Notes: generated by a model not told the origin, from the sequence alone. Positions 16,997 to 27,599 are shown, counted from the stretch's first letter. The stretch is 64,000 nucleotides of DNA from an uncultured Lachnospiraceae bacterium (GCA_946554445.1 CAMNSD010000019.1:1-64000), one strand, 5' to 3'. Program-made: numbers and translations.

Positions 16997-19633
16997 TTAT
17001 ATCTGCTCTGCAAGCACTTTCGCACACGCCGCAATCGCATCCTCAATACCAGCCGGATTCTTGCCGCCTGCCTGAGCCATATTGGGGCGTCCGCCGCCGC
17101 CACCGCCCACAAGCGCTGCGATTCCTTTGATCAGGTTACCTGCATGAGCGCCTTTCGCCATCGCACCCTCCGTAGCCATGGCGATCAGGTTCACCTTGCC
17201 CTCTTTCTCGGAGATCAGCACTACCACACCGTCTCCCAGCTTTTCCTTTAACTGGTCGCCCAGTTCACGCAGGCCGTTCATATCCACACCGGCCACCTTG
17301 GACGCTAACAGTTTAACGCCTTTTACTTCCTGCACCTGATCCATCACATCGCCCAGAGCGTCCTTAGCCGCTTTGCTCTTTAATGCCTCATTCTCACTCT
17401 GCAGGGCTTTCATCTCCGCCATCAGGTGCTCACAGCGCTCCACCAGATTCGACGGATTGGTCTTTAAGGTCCTGGCTGCTTCCGCAAGCTGCGCCTCCAG
17501 GTTCTGATAATAAGCCGTCACGTTACCGCCGGTCACCGCCTCGATACGGCGCACTCCGGCTGCCACACCTGACTCAGACAATATCTTAAAGGAACCGATG
17601 CTGCCGGTATGCTTCACATGAGTACCGCCGCACAGTTCGCTGGAAAAATCACCCATCTGCACCACTCGCACCGTATCGCCGTATTTCTCACCGAACAATG
17701 CCATAGCGCCAGATTTCTTGGCCTCTTCGATGGACATGATCTTCGTCTCCACCGCCAGGTTTTCTTCTATCTTTTCATTGACAATCTGTTCTACTTTCTG
17801 AATCTCTTCCGCTGTCATCGCTGTCGGATGAGAGAAGTCGAAACGAGTCCGCTCCCCGTCCTGGTAGGAACCGGCCTGCTCCACATGTGCGCCCAGCACT
17901 TCCCGCAGGGCTTTCTGCAGCAGGTGAGTGGCACTGTGATTCTTACAAGTACTTGTCCGTCTTGTGGTATCCACGGACAGCGTGATTCGGTCGCCCTTCT
18001 TGATCATGCCCCGGGTAACCTTTCCGATATGTCCTACCTTACCGCCTAAAAGCTTGATCGTGTTCTCCACCTGGAACTCGCCGTCCGCGGTGGTGATCAC
18101 GCCGATATCGCCTTCCTGGCCGCCCATGGTAGCATAGAAGGGTGTCTGTTTCGCAATAATCGTGCCCACCTGTCCGTCCGTCAGGGCGTCCACAAGTTCC
18201 GTCTCCGTGGTAAGCACCGTCACCTCTGACTCACAGGTCAGATTGTCATATCCCACAAATTCTGTGGTGATGGCCGGATCGATGGACTCGTACACAGTCA
18301 CATCCGCTCCCATATAATTGGTCACTTTCCGAGCCTTTCTGGCCTTATCCTTCTGCTCCTGCATACAGGCTTTAAAACCTTCTTCATCAACCGTCAAGCC
18401 CTTTTCCTCCAGGATCTCCCTGGTCAGATCCAGCGGGAATCCATAGGTATCATAGAGTTTGAATGCATCTGCGCCGGCAAGTTCTTTCTTACCCGCTTTG
18501 ACCGTCTGCTCCTCCATCTCATTTAAGATAGTAAGCCCCTGGTCGATGGTTTTATTGAACTTCTCCTCTTCCTGTGTCAGGGTATTAAAGATAAATTCCT
18601 TCTTTTCTTCCAGTTCCGGATACCCATCCTTGGAACCCTCAATCACCGTACCGGAAAGTTCTGCCAAAAACATCCTCTGTACGCCCAGTTTCCTTCCCTG
18701 ACGCGCCGCCCGGCGGATAATCCGGCGCAGCACATAGCCTCTGCCCTCATTGGAAGGCATGATGCCGTCAGAGATCATAAAGGTCGCCGAACGGATATGA
18801 TCCGTAATAATCCGGATAGAAACGTCCGTCTCATAATCTTTCTTATATTCCACACCGGCAATCTCACACACCTTCGTGCGCAGCGCTAAGACTGTGTCCA
18901 CATCGAAAATGGAGTCCACATCCTGTACCGCGGAAGCCAAACGCTCCAAGCCCATGCCTGTGTCGATATTTTTTTGTTGCAATTCCGTATAATTTCCTTT
19001 GCCGTCATTGTCAAACTGGGTAAACACGTTATTCCAGATCTCCATATAACGGTCGCAGTCGCAGCCTACCGTACAGCCCGGCTTGCCACAGCCGTACTTC
19101 TCACCCCGGTCATAATAAATCTCCGAGCAGGGGCCACAGGGACCGGAACCATGCTCCCAGAAATTATCTTCCTTGCCAAACCGATAAATCCGCTCCGGCG
19201 CAATACCAATATCTTTATTCCAGATTTCAAACGCTTCCTCGTCGTTCTCATAGATGGAAGGATAGAGTCTGTCCGCATCGAGTCCCACCACCTCTGTCAA
19301 AAATTCCCAACTCCAGGCAATAGCCTCTTTCTTAAAGTAATCCCCAAAGGAGAAATTGCCCAGCATTTCAAAGAAAGTACCGTGCCTTGCGGTCTTACCC
19401 ACATTCTCCAAATCTCCCGTACGGATACATTTCTGACAGGTGGTCACCCGTCTTCTGGGCGGAATCTCCTGCCCCGTAAAATAGGGCTTTAAAGGTGCCA
19501 TCCCGGAATTGATCAACAGCAGACTGTTATCATTGTGGGGCACCAGGGAAAAACTCTTCATCTTGAGATGTTCCTTACTCTCAAAAAATTCCAGGAACAT
19601 CCTGCGCAGTTCATTTACACCATAAGGTTTCAT
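16997..19633 (-). CDS. alaS: Alanyl-tRNA synthetase
   Basis: 878 residues, the standard full length. N-terminal class II catalytic core (MKPYGVNELRRMFLEFF, SLVPHNDNSLLLINSGMAPL), the editing domain with zinc ligands HSATHLLQKAL and CGGTHVKHTG, and a C-terminal C-Ala domain ending in GGGGGGRPNMAQAGG. Charges tRNA-Ala and clears mischarged Ser and Gly. No T-box leader is visible in the 73-bp gap to glyQS, so it probably shares the glyQS transcript. Confidence 0.98.
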   Translation of the reverse strand: MKPYGVNELRRMFLEFFESKEHLKMKSFSLVPHNDNSLLLINSGMAPLKPYFTGQEIPPRRRVTTCQKCIRTGDLENVGKTARHGTFFEMLGNFSFGDYFKKEAIAWSWEFLTEVVGLDADRLYPSIYENDEEAFEIWNKDIGIAPERIYRFGKEDNFWEHGSGPCGPCSEIYYDRGEKYGCGKPGCTVGCDCDRYMEIWNNVFTQFDNDGKGNYTELQQKNIDTGMGLERLASAVQDVDSIFDVDTVLALRTKVCEIAGVEYKKDYETDVSIRIITDHIRSATFMISDGIMPSNEGRGYVLRRIIRRAARQGRKLGVQRMFLAELSGTVIEGSKDGYPELEEKKEFIFNTLTQEEEKFNKTIDQGLTILNEMEEQTVKAGKKELAGADAFKLYDTYGFPLDLTREILEEKGLTVDEEGFKACMQEQKDKARKARKVTNYMGADVTVYESIDPAITTEFVGYDNLTCESEVTVLTTETELVDALTDGQVGTIIAKQTPFYATMGGQEGDIGVITTADGEFQVENTIKLLGGKVGHIGKVTRGMIKKGDRITLSVDTTRRTSTCKNHSATHLLQKALREVLGAHVEQAGSYQDGERTRFDFSHPTAMTAEEIQKVEQIVNEKIEENLAVETKIMSIEEAKKSGAMALFGEKYGDTVRVVQMGDFSSELCGGTHVKHTGSIGSFKILSESGVAAGVRRIEAVTGGNVTAYYQNLEAQLAEAARTLKTNPSNLVERCEHLMAEMKALQSENEALKSKAAKDALGDVMDQVQEVKGVKLLASKVAGVDMNGLRELGDQLKEKLGDGVVVLISEKEGKVNLIAMATEGAMAKGAHAGNLIKGIAALVGGGGGGRPNMAQAGGKNPAGIEDAIAACAKVLAEQI

Positions 19634-19706
19634 CGTAGTCCTCGATCCTTTCTGTCATAAAAGTAATTTGCTTCGCAATAATCTATCCTCTTTCCAAACA
19701 AGACAT

Positions 19707-21095
19707 CTAAAATGTAAATTTATCCGCAAAATAAGTGTCCAACTGATCAATCGCCACCCGCTCCTGCTCCATGGAGTCACGGAATCTGACTGTCACGCAG
19801 TTGTCCGTCTCGGAATCGAAATCGTATGTAACGCAGAAAGGCGTACCGATCTCGTCCTGTCTGCGGTATCTCTTACCGATATTGCCCCTGTCGTCAAATT
19901 CACAGTTATACTTCTTGGACAACTGGGCAAAAATCTTCTCCGCACCCTCATTTAACTTCTTGGAAAGAGGCAGAACGCCAATTTTCACAGGCGCTAAGGC
20001 TGGATGGAAATGCAGTACGGTACGCACGTCCCCCTCACCAATCTCCTCCTCATCATAGGCGCCGCAGAGTACCGCTAAGAACAGTCTCTCCACGCCCAGG
20101 GACGGCTCGATGACATAGGGAATATACTTTTCATTCTTGGTATCGTCAAAATAGGACATATCCTCACCGGACACCGTCTGATGCTGTGTCAGGTCATAGT
20201 TGGTCCTGTCCGCAATGCCCCACAGTTCGCCCCAACCGAAGGGGAATAAGAACTCGATATCCGTGGTGGCCTTGGAGTAGAAGGAAAGTTCTTCCGGATC
20301 GTGATCACGCACCCGCATCTCCTCCTCTTTCATGCCCAGGCTCTTTAGGAAATCAATACAATACTGTTTCCAGTATGCAAACCATTCCAGATCCGTATCC
20401 GGCTCACAGAAAAACTCCATCTCCATCTGCTCAAACTCACGCACACGGAAGATAAAGTTACCGGGTGTGATCTCATTTCTAAAAGACTTACCCACCTGGC
20501 AGATACCGAAAGGAATCTTCTTGCGGGATGTTCTCTGTACATTCTTAAAATTCACAAAAATACCCTGGGCTGTCTCCGGACGCAGATACACCGTGTTCTT
20601 CGCGTCCTCGGTGACACCCTGGAAGGTCTTGAACATCAGGTTAAACTGTCTGATATCCGTAAAATTATGTTTGCCGCAGGTAGGACAGGGAATCTTATGT
20701 TCTTCGATAAAGTCTTTCATCTGCTGCTGGCTCCAGCCGTCCACAGAACTGTCAAGCGTCATGCCCTGTTCCGCCACAAAGTCCTCGATAATCTTATCCG
20801 CACGGAATCTCTCATGACATTCCCGGCAATCCATCAGCGGATCGGAGAAACTGCCCAAATGCCCGGAAGCCACCCAGGTCTGGGGATTCATCAGAATTGC
20901 GCAATCAACACCCACATTGTAGGGGCTCTCCATAACAAATTTCTGCCACCATGCTTTCTTGATATTGTTCTTTAACTCCACACCCAGATTACCGAAATCC
21001 CAAGTGTTGGCCAAACCACCGTAAATCTCGGAACCGGGATAAACAAATCCCCTTGCCTTAGATAACGCTACAATCTTCTCCATTGTCTTTTCCAT
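19707..21095 (-). CDS. glyQS: Glycyl-tRNA synthetase, single-chain type
   Basis: 462-residue homodimeric class II synthetase, the alpha2 type found in many Firmicutes, Archaea and eukaryotes. Seen: [24 protein letters not shown] at the N terminus, a zinc-binding CxxC pair (PCPTCGKH), class II motif 2 [21 protein letters not shown] in the middle and the anticodon-binding domain at the C terminus. GAGGAGG lies 7 nt before the ATG. No glycine T-box was recognised upstream; the 40 bp to the lipoprotein gene leave no room for one. Confidence 0.97.
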   Translation of the reverse strand: MEKTMEKIVALSKARGFVYPGSEIYGGLANTWDFGNLGVELKNNIKKAWWQKFVMESPYNVGVDCAILMNPQTWVASGHLGSFSDPLMDCRECHERFRADKIIEDFVAEQGMTLDSSVDGWSQQQMKDFIEEHKIPCPTCGKHNFTDIRQFNLMFKTFQGVTEDAKNTVYLRPETAQGIFVNFKNVQRTSRKKIPFGICQVGKSFRNEITPGNFIFRVREFEQMEMEFFCEPDTDLEWFAYWKQYCIDFLKSLGMKEEEMRVRDHDPEELSFYSKATTDIEFLFPFGWGELWGIADRTNYDLTQHQTVSGEDMSYFDDTKNEKYIPYVIEPSLGVERLFLAVLCGAYDEEEIGEGDVRTVLHFHPALAPVKIGVLPLSKKLNEGAEKIFAQLSKKYNCEFDDRGNIGKRYRRQDEIGTPFCVTYDFDSETDNCVTVRFRDSMEQERVAIDQLDTYFADKFTF

Positions 21096-21135
21096 AAATG
21101 TTCCTCCTCATTTTCTATCCTGCTAAATTTACACA

Positions 21136-21771
21136 CTATTGATATACAATATACGTGAGTGCGGACACCTTCTCCTCCGGTGCCTGATCACGAATCAGCA
21201 CACTCTTTTTGCTGGCAAAGGACACCTCCTGTCCGCTGTCGGCACTCTGGTTGATGTAAAGTATCTTCCCTTCCAAATTCACCAGAAGTTCTTCCCCTGA
21301 TTTGGTCTCTATGATCAAAATCTTCTTTGCATCCGCATCCTCTGTAAATCCCAGTTCTATCGGTTCCTTTTCCGGAGAGATGAAGGCAACGCTGTCAAGA
21401 TCATATCCATCTTCCTTAGCTTCCTCCACGGTGCCCATGAACAACTTCCTGTAATTGAACGCACTGTAGTCCTCTGCCGTAGCGTAATGGAATAAAATAG
21501 AGATTTCGCCGCCCTTTTCTTTCACCGACTCTAAATAAACCGACTCTGAATCATGCTCCGCACAATACTCTTCCACCCGTTCTGCGGCAAGATCCTTTAA
21601 GTCCTCCAAATCATAATAGTCCTGCTCAAAGGCTCCCACAATCTGGTGCGTAACTTCCCCCTCTTTGCCAAAAGACAGGGAACTCACCCCCACACCTTTT
21701 TCCTGGCTTCCACAGCCGGAAAAACACAGAACCATACTCGCTAAGAGCACTGCTCCTCTTGCTTTTTTCAT
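21136..21771 (-). CDS. Lipoprotein of unknown function
   Basis: 211 residues from the ATG at 21771, which has AGAGGAAAGG close upstream; an in-frame start at 21804 adds 11 residues but lacks such a site. Signal with lipobox CFSGC (Cys about 20), so it is probably a lipid-anchored surface protein. The rest is a soluble alpha/beta domain rich in Asp and Glu with no motif that I recognise. It lies between recO and glyQS, 40-50 bp from each, in a housekeeping run. Confidence 0.75.
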   Translation of the reverse strand: MKKARGAVLLASMVLCFSGCGSQEKGVGVSSLSFGKEGEVTHQIVGAFEQDYYDLEDLKDLAAERVEEYCAEHDSESVYLESVKEKGGEISILFHYATAEDYSAFNYRKLFMGTVEEAKEDGYDLDSVAFISPEKEPIELGFTEDADAKKILIIETKSGEELLVNLEGKILYINQSADSGQEVSFASKKSVLIRDQAPEEKVSALTYIVYQ

Positions 21772-21822
21772 ATCCTTTCCTCTCTGACTGATCCTCTTCT
21801 TCACATACTGCCTTACATTATA

Positions 21823-22470
21823 TTAAAGATTATCCACAATTTCAAGACTTTTAAACGGCCGGTCTATGAAACGCTTTCGGTACGCATCCCCAATCCGTTG
21901 CAATTCCTCCAAAACCGGGGGTGTCACCGTAAAAGTATACAGCTTCTCAATCCCGGAATTCATAATATAAGAGACCGCGTAACGCGTGGATTCTTCCCAT
22001 TCACCTTCCGACGGCATCCCGGGAAACTCTCCGTTGATTACCATAGCTTTCATCTCAAATATGTACCGCACCAGCACATTGGACAACCCTTCATGCATCA
22101 GCGCGCGAAGAGATTGATAGAGGAGTTTTAGCATCTCTTTCTCATCATTATTTTCCCTCGTATAATAATCCATAACTTCTAAGAAATACATGCCATAATA
22201 AGCGCTCTCATAGTCTTCCCGCAGGCCCTCAAAATAATTGCTGATGGAAGCGTCTGCGATATTATAAGATGTCCTGCCCACATATATCTTAAATACGCCG
22301 AAAGAGAAAGGGTTGGTTGCCGCCAAAAGCCTGCTGTTAGGCTTTCTGGCGCCTCTGGCAAACGCCGCTATCTTCCCCCTCTCCCTCGTCAAAAGGACAA
22401 CTCGTCTATCATAATCGTTGACCGGTTCAGCCTTTATAATCATTCCCGTAATCTCTGTGATCTCCTGCAT
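21823..22470 (-). CDS. recO: DNA repair protein RecO, short form
   Basis: Recombination mediator that helps RecA load on SSB-coated DNA with RecF and RecR. The N-terminal OB fold is clear (TGMIIKAEPVNDYDRRVVLLT, GKIAAFARGARKP). At 215 residues it is shorter than the usual 240-260, and the CxxC...CxxC zinc ribbon of many RecO proteins is missing: the middle reads INGEFPGMPSEGEW instead. Loss of this zinc site is known in several lineages. Its start overlaps the YqzL-like gene upstream by 44 bp. Confidence 0.9.
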   Translation of the reverse strand: MQEITEITGMIIKAEPVNDYDRRVVLLTRERGKIAAFARGARKPNSRLLAATNPFSFGVFKIYVGRTSYNIADASISNYFEGLREDYESAYYGMYFLEVMDYYTRENNDEKEMLKLLYQSLRALMHEGLSNVLVRYIFEMKAMVINGEFPGMPSEGEWEESTRYAVSYIMNSGIEKLYTFTVTPPVLEELQRIGDAYRKRFIDRPFKSLEIVDNL

Positions 22471-22591
22471 GAGAATGTTCCTCTGCTTCCTCCTTGTCCT
22501 GTTCTACGTCCCTCGCTGCGTTTTTATAGGCCAGGAAATCATCAATCTTGCCCGTGGCCATAAACTGCTCCCAGTAATTTATCTGCTTCAT
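22427..22591 (-). CDS. YqzL-like small protein
   Basis: 54 residues, too short for most gene finders. Starts MKQINYWEQFMATGKIDDFL, matching the W-x-x-F-x-x-TG-x-x-x-x-x-L pattern of B. subtilis YqzL, which also sits between era and recO. The body continues with AYKNAARDVEQDKEEAEE, acidic and probably helical. AGGGGG lies 7 nt before the ATG. It ends inside the first codons of recO in another frame (44-bp overlap), suggesting translational coupling. Function unknown. Confidence 0.75.
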   Translation of the reverse strand: MKQINYWEQFMATGKIDDFLAYKNAARDVEQDKEEAEEHSHAGDHRDYGNDYKG

Positions 22592-22652
22592 CTTACGCCC
22601 CCTAATTCTTTCATTCCCATTCCCAGATTAGGGTTCGCAGATTTGCCGTTTT

Positions 22653-23558
22653 CTATTCTGTTACTTTTGGATCATAGCCGAAATTCTTCAGTAGAAAATC
22701 GCTGTCCCGCCAGTCTTTCTTGACTTTCACCCAGAGTTTCAGATTGACCTGGCATTCCACCAGTTCCTCGATGTCCGGGCGCGCCATGGAACCAATCTTT
22801 TTGAGCATACTACCCTGCTTGCCGATGATGATGCCCTTATGGGAATCCCTCTCACAGACGATGGTGGCGTCGATATCTACAATCCGCTTCCTGTATTTCA
22901 TCTGCTCGATAGTGACCGCGATACCGTGGGGAATCTCCTCCTCCAGACACTTAAGCGCCTTCTCCCGGATCAGTTCCGCCACGATCTGGCGCATGGGCTG
23001 ATCCGTCACCGTATCCTCATCATAGAAAGGCTCCCCGTAAGGAAGATATTTCATGATACACTCTATCAACACTTCCATACCGTCTTTCTTTAAGGCCGAC
23101 ACCGGCACAATCTCCGCAAAATCCAGTTCTTTGCGGTAGGCGTCAATATAAGTTAAGATCAGTTCCTTTTTCACCGTGTCAATCTTATTGATGACCAGGA
23201 TGACTGGCGTATTCGTCTTCTTTAATTGTTCAATGATATGCCGCTCTCCCGCGCCAATATAGTCGCTGGGCTCCACCAGCCACAGGATCACATCCACTTC
23301 CGAAAGCGTTCTCTGGGCTACATTCACCATGTAATCTCCCAGCTTATTCTTCGCCTTGTGGATTCCCGGCGTATCCAGGAATACAATCTGTCCTTCCTCG
23401 GAAGTATACACTGTCTGAATACGGTTTCTGGTAGTCTGCGGCTTGTTGCTTGTGATGGCAATCTTTTGCCCGATTAAGGTATTCATCAGGGTGGACTTGC
23501 CCACATTTGGTCTGCCGATCAATGTCGCAAAGCCGGATTTAAATCGTTTATTCTCCAT
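22653..23558 (-). CDS. era: GTPase Era
   Basis: 301 residues; binds 16S rRNA and checks small-subunit maturation. G1 GRPNVGKST (residues 15-23), G3 DTPGIH, G4 NKID and G5 SALKKDG are present. The C-terminal KH domain has the GIIIGKQGSMLKKIG loop. Its start overlaps the end of the DUF4349 gene by 11 bp; the YqzL-like gene follows 61 bp downstream. Confidence 0.97.
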   Translation of the reverse strand: MENKRFKSGFATLIGRPNVGKSTLMNTLIGQKIAITSNKPQTTRNRIQTVYTSEEGQIVFLDTPGIHKAKNKLGDYMVNVAQRTLSEVDVILWLVEPSDYIGAGERHIIEQLKKTNTPVILVINKIDTVKKELILTYIDAYRKELDFAEIVPVSALKKDGMEVLIECIMKYLPYGEPFYDEDTVTDQPMRQIVAELIREKALKCLEEEIPHGIAVTIEQMKYRKRIVDIDATIVCERDSHKGIIIGKQGSMLKKIGSMARPDIEELVECQVNLKLWVKVKKDWRDSDFLLKNFGYDPKVTE

Positions 23559-24660
23559 CTTTTTTCTCTTCCTGTAATGGTTTTTCTTCTCTTTCCAGGG
23601 AAGGCACCCTGTCTTTCTTACTGCCGAAACGTTTTGCGCCTCTCATTCCGTTCTGTCCCGTTTCTTCAGATTTTTCTCTCTTGTTCCGGATTATATGACG
23701 TATCTGCCGAATGATCAGTATTGCCGCAATGATAATGGCTGCCCACAATACAAGATAGGGCGTATTGATCAAAAATCCGATGCAGAAATTACGGATACCC
23801 TTCCCAATATTTTCCAGGCTGTTGATAAACCCATTCCCAATCTCCTGCCAGACGCTGATATCCTGGGGCGGCGTATATTTCTTCACTTCGCTGATTCCCA
23901 GATATACGGTACTGTAATCAATCTTATTGTCATAAGTGCGCAGCTGGGACTCCATGCTCTCGATCTGATAGCGCACCTCCGCAAGCCGGCCCTCAATGGT
24001 GATAAGGTCTTCCACGGTCTGTGCCTGTTCCAGTAACTCGATCAGCCTTTCCTGTTCCGAGACAAGCACCCGCTTGTGGCTGTCCAAATCTACATACTGC
24101 AGGGTTACATCTTCCACCCGCTCAGACTGGCTGATCACATTGGACTGCTCTCCCACCTGCGCCAGAAAGCTGTCCAGGCTGTTCTGGGGGACACGGGCCG
24201 TCATGCTGGCGCCCCGGAGTGCCTCCGACCTGCCCTCATAACTATAACTGGTATTATTATAAATGGATATCTCTTCTATGTAACCGCCCAACTGCTCCAC
24301 CTGTGCCTGCAAAGCAGGCACCAGGATATCGAACTGCTCCGTCTCTGTATTGATATCCACAGTCTTGATCAGCTTGCGCTGTGTGGCCGCTTCGGTCACT
24401 TCCATCGCGTTCTCATTCTGAATGCCTTCCTCCTGATAAGCCATATCATAGGTCATGCCTGCGCCGCCGTCATATTCTTCCGCATACTCATACTCAGCCG
24501 CTGGCGCTGCCGTGTCAGCTGCCGCATAAGTCGCAGCATTTTTGGCAGCACCCCCTGAATAACTCAAGGTGCCGGAACTGCCGCAGGCGGTGAAAAACGC
24601 CGCAAACAACACTGCTGAAAGCACCACCTGTCCTTTTCTCTTCCATTTTCTTTTTTTCAT
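23548..24660 (-). CDS. DUF4349-domain lipoprotein
   Basis: 370 residues. Lipobox FTACG near residue 26 implies a lipid anchor. A low-complexity Ala/Tyr/Glu stretch follows, then the DUF4349 domain (about 95-300) with KTVDINTETEQFDILVPAL, a coiled-coil part around SEQERLIELLEQAQTVEDL, and a terminal membrane span (PYLVLWAAIIIAAILIIR) before a basic cytoplasmic tail. Two anchors at opposite ends are a known feature of this family, whose function is unknown. The ATG at 24660 has GGGGAGG about 6 nt upstream; it sits 18 bp after the M16C gene. Confidence 0.85.
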   Translation of the reverse strand: MKKRKWKRKGQVVLSAVLFAAFFTACGSSGTLSYSGGAAKNAATYAAADTAAPAAEYEYAEEYDGGAGMTYDMAYQEEGIQNENAMEVTEAATQRKLIKTVDINTETEQFDILVPALQAQVEQLGGYIEEISIYNNTSYSYEGRSEALRGASMTARVPQNSLDSFLAQVGEQSNVISQSERVEDVTLQYVDLDSHKRVLVSEQERLIELLEQAQTVEDLITIEGRLAEVRYQIESMESQLRTYDNKIDYSTVYLGISEVKKYTPPQDISVWQEIGNGFINSLENIGKGIRNFCIGFLINTPYLVLWAAIIIAAILIIRQIRHIIRNKREKSEETGQNGMRGAKRFGSKKDRVPSLEREEKPLQEEKKDGE

Positions 24661-24677
24661 AATTTCCTCCCCTTTCC

Positions 24678-27599
24678 TCAATGGAACAAATACTCTATCT
24701 TCGCAAAGAGTTTCTTCTGTTCCTTGATTTTCTCCTCATTACCTACTACGCAAAGACACTCGTCTTCCATGAACGCCCGGATATAGCCGGCCAGACCGCG
24801 TATCGTGTCCGCATCTGTGGAAAGTAATTCGTCACGTTCCTTCTGCACACGCGCGAAGTCATAGTGCGTCAAATACCCGGCCAGGGAATAGTTCCCTTTG
24901 GCTGACGGGGTAAGCGGCATATCCATCTCGCTGATAGCGCCGATGATATACTGTGTCATGGTACGCTCATCAGCCTCATAATGTTCGATATAATCCGCCG
25001 CCTTTTCATAAACCTCAATCGTCTTTTCCAGATTGGGATCCCGATAAGAGACAAAATAACTCTCGCCGCTCTTGCCAAACTGGCACATACAGCCATAAGC
25101 GCCGCCCTTGACACGCACCTGTGTCCAGAGATAATCGTATCCCATCATTACCCGCAGTACCTTCAGCGCACCTGTGTAAGGCAGTCCCTTCTTGGCAAAA
25201 TTGCCGGCCCGGCACACATATTGAATCTGGGCTGAGGACATCAATCCCTCATTCTTTTTCACCGGCTTCGGCTCATATCCCCTTGTGTCAATCGGTTCCG
25301 TGCTAAGTTTTGCTTTCAGACCTTCTATCAATTCCTCTATCCCTAATAAGCCTTCCGGCTGCGCCGTATAATCTACCATCAGATTTTCCGGACGGAAAAT
25401 GCACTGCACCACTTTCTGCAGATTTGCCGTCAATTCCTCTTTGTGCCGGTCAAAATCTTTTTCCAATTCCTCCAACACACGGTAAAACGCCATACCGTTG
25501 ATGTGGTCCATGATCATCGCCGGCTTCGACAGATAAGACAGCGCTTGACCGGCCGCCAAAGAATGACCGGCGGACATCATCTGCGCCTGTTTGTCAGAAC
25601 GACTCTCCGCCACCAATTCATATAACCGCTTTCCATCTGTATAGACTGATTCAGTCAATATTTCTTCCGCCAAGGCAAACGCCTGGGGCAGATTTTCGTA
25701 TAATGTCTTAACTTTCAGATCAAAGGTAACTTTATATTGAGACAGATCCCTGGCGTCTGTATAGGTATTCACCGCCGGCACAATACCACCCGTCTGCAGA
25801 TTGATCTCACTGTAAAGTTCACTATACGAATGCTCCTTGGTATCCACCAGACCGATCATGGCTTTCAAAAGCCCCACATAAGGGAACAACTCTTCTGGCA
25901 CCTGCCTGAGATCAAACATAAACCGCAGGTAGCCGATGCCGTTGGTGAAAATATCATGATAGAGAAGCAGTGTATCTCCCACCTTTTTCTCCTCATTACA
26001 GTATGGCAGCGCCTCCTTTTTCATATCCTCTCTGGTCAGCAGGGGAATCTTCTCCAAGTCTTCCTTGGCGCTGGGTTCTTCCTGATAACGTTTCAAGGCT
26101 TCCGTATCCGCAACGATCTGCGCAATCTCCTCTTTGGTCATGGCCGCCTTCTTCTGCGCCAACGATGCCGAAAGGGCTTTCTCTTTCTGCCCGGTAAGCC
26201 CCTTCACAGGCTTTACCACTACCACGCTCTTGTGGGTATTATTCAACAGACATCTGGTAATCATTTCCTCATAGAAAGAAGTGTCCAGTTCTTTCTTCAA
26301 CGTCTTATACGTATCCGCAAGTTCCAGATACACAAATGGCTTATTATCGTCATACAGCCAAGTCTCGCACATCTGCAGACCATACATCAATCCCTTGGGA
26401 TAAGAACCAAAATCTGCCTCCCGATATTTAAACTCATCATGATTGATCGCCGCCGCCAGAGCTTTCTTATCCACGCCGTTCTCTGCCAGTTTTTGCAAGG
26501 CCTCTTCGATAATGCTGATAAACTCCTCCTTCTGCGATGCCTCCGCATTCTTGGCTACGATCGAGAAGAAAGGCTGTCTGATATCCACCTCATAGATACA
26601 GCTGATGTCCGTACCGACGCCGGCGTCCAACAACGCCTGCTTGACCGGCGCGCCGGGAGCCGATGCCACCGCATCGATCAGCGCCTGAAATCCAAAGTTT
26701 TCTTTCCGGTCCATGTTCTCCCCCAGGGAGACATTATAGGACAGATAGGTATTGCCTGTCTCGGACTCACTCTCCATGATCGGATAAGACTTCTCCACCG
26801 TCACAGTCTTCGCAAAAGGCGTCTCCACAGAAGGTTCCGAATCCACAGTAAGAGTTTCGTATTTCGACAGATAAGCCTCGTCGATATACTGCAGTTTCTC
26901 CGCCATATCCATATTGCCATACAGATAAATATAACTGTTGGACGGATGATAATATTTCTGGTGGAAAGCAAGGAACTCCTCATAGGTCAGTTCCGGGATT
27001 ACGTCAGGATCGCCGCCAGACTCTACGCCATAGGATGTATGCGGATACAGGGAATTCATAATCTCCCGGTAAAGCACATCATCCGGAGATGAAAAAGCCC
27101 CTTTCATCTCATTGTAAACCACCCCGTTGATGGTCAGATCGTCCTCCGCAGATTCCAATTCATAGTGCCATCCTTCCTGTTTGAAGATTTTTTCCTCATG
27201 GTAGATATTAGGATGGAACACCGCATCCAAATATACATCCATTAGATTCTGGAAATCCTTATCATTACAACTGGCCACAGGATATACCGTTTTATCAGGA
27301 TATGTCATGGCATTTAAGAAGGTATTGAGGGATCCCTTCGCCAGTTCAATAAACGGATCCTTCACCGGGAATTTATCCGAACCGCAAAGCACCGTATGCT
27401 CAATGATATGCGCCACACCGGTGCTGTCCTTGGGCGGTGTACGGAACCCGATATAAAACACCTTATTATCGTCATCATTCGACAAAAGCGCTACCCGCGC
27501 CCCTGTTTTATTATGTTTCAGCAGATATCCCTTAGAGTTGATATCTCGGATATCACACTGCATAAGGACCGTATAAGTCTGTAACTGTTCTAACTGCAT
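24678..27599 (-). CDS. Insulinase-family (M16C, PreP-like) metallopeptidase
   Basis: 973-residue clamshell protease of the presequence protease group. The inverted zinc motif HIIEH is at residues 64-68 (His64, Glu67 and His68), with the distal Glu in KGSLNTFLNAMTYPDKTVYPVAS. M16C-associated and C-terminal M16 halves follow (GGAYGCMCQFGKSGESYF). No signal peptide, so it should degrade peptides inside the cell. A sigma-A type promoter lies at 27686-27715. The DUF4349 gene follows by 18 bp and may share the transcript. Confidence 0.93.
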   Translation of the reverse strand: MQLEQLQTYTVLMQCDIRDINSKGYLLKHNKTGARVALLSNDDDNKVFYIGFRTPPKDSTGVAHIIEHTVLCGSDKFPVKDPFIELAKGSLNTFLNAMTYPDKTVYPVASCNDKDFQNLMDVYLDAVFHPNIYHEEKIFKQEGWHYELESAEDDLTINGVVYNEMKGAFSSPDDVLYREIMNSLYPHTSYGVESGGDPDVIPELTYEEFLAFHQKYYHPSNSYIYLYGNMDMAEKLQYIDEAYLSKYETLTVDSEPSVETPFAKTVTVEKSYPIMESESETGNTYLSYNVSLGENMDRKENFGFQALIDAVASAPGAPVKQALLDAGVGTDISCIYEVDIRQPFFSIVAKNAEASQKEEFISIIEEALQKLAENGVDKKALAAAINHDEFKYREADFGSYPKGLMYGLQMCETWLYDDNKPFVYLELADTYKTLKKELDTSFYEEMITRCLLNNTHKSVVVVKPVKGLTGQKEKALSASLAQKKAAMTKEEIAQIVADTEALKRYQEEPSAKEDLEKIPLLTREDMKKEALPYCNEEKKVGDTLLLYHDIFTNGIGYLRFMFDLRQVPEELFPYVGLLKAMIGLVDTKEHSYSELYSEINLQTGGIVPAVNTYTDARDLSQYKVTFDLKVKTLYENLPQAFALAEEILTESVYTDGKRLYELVAESRSDKQAQMMSAGHSLAAGQALSYLSKPAMIMDHINGMAFYRVLEELEKDFDRHKEELTANLQKVVQCIFRPENLMVDYTAQPEGLLGIEELIEGLKAKLSTEPIDTRGYEPKPVKKNEGLMSSAQIQYVCRAGNFAKKGLPYTGALKVLRVMMGYDYLWTQVRVKGGAYGCMCQFGKSGESYFVSYRDPNLEKTIEVYEKAADYIEHYEADERTMTQYIIGAISEMDMPLTPSAKGNYSLAGYLTHYDFARVQKERDELLSTDADTIRGLAGYIRAFMEDECLCVVGNEEKIKEQKKLFAKIEYLFH

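Noticed and set aside
21096..21135. T-box leader for glyQS or alaS
   Set aside because: The gaps before both genes (40 and 73 bp) are too short and lack the T-box sequence and terminator.
25737..27092. A 451-codon plus-strand open frame opposite the M16C peptidase gene
   Set aside because: Antisense shadow; the minus strand encodes a well-conserved M16C protein with its zinc motif.
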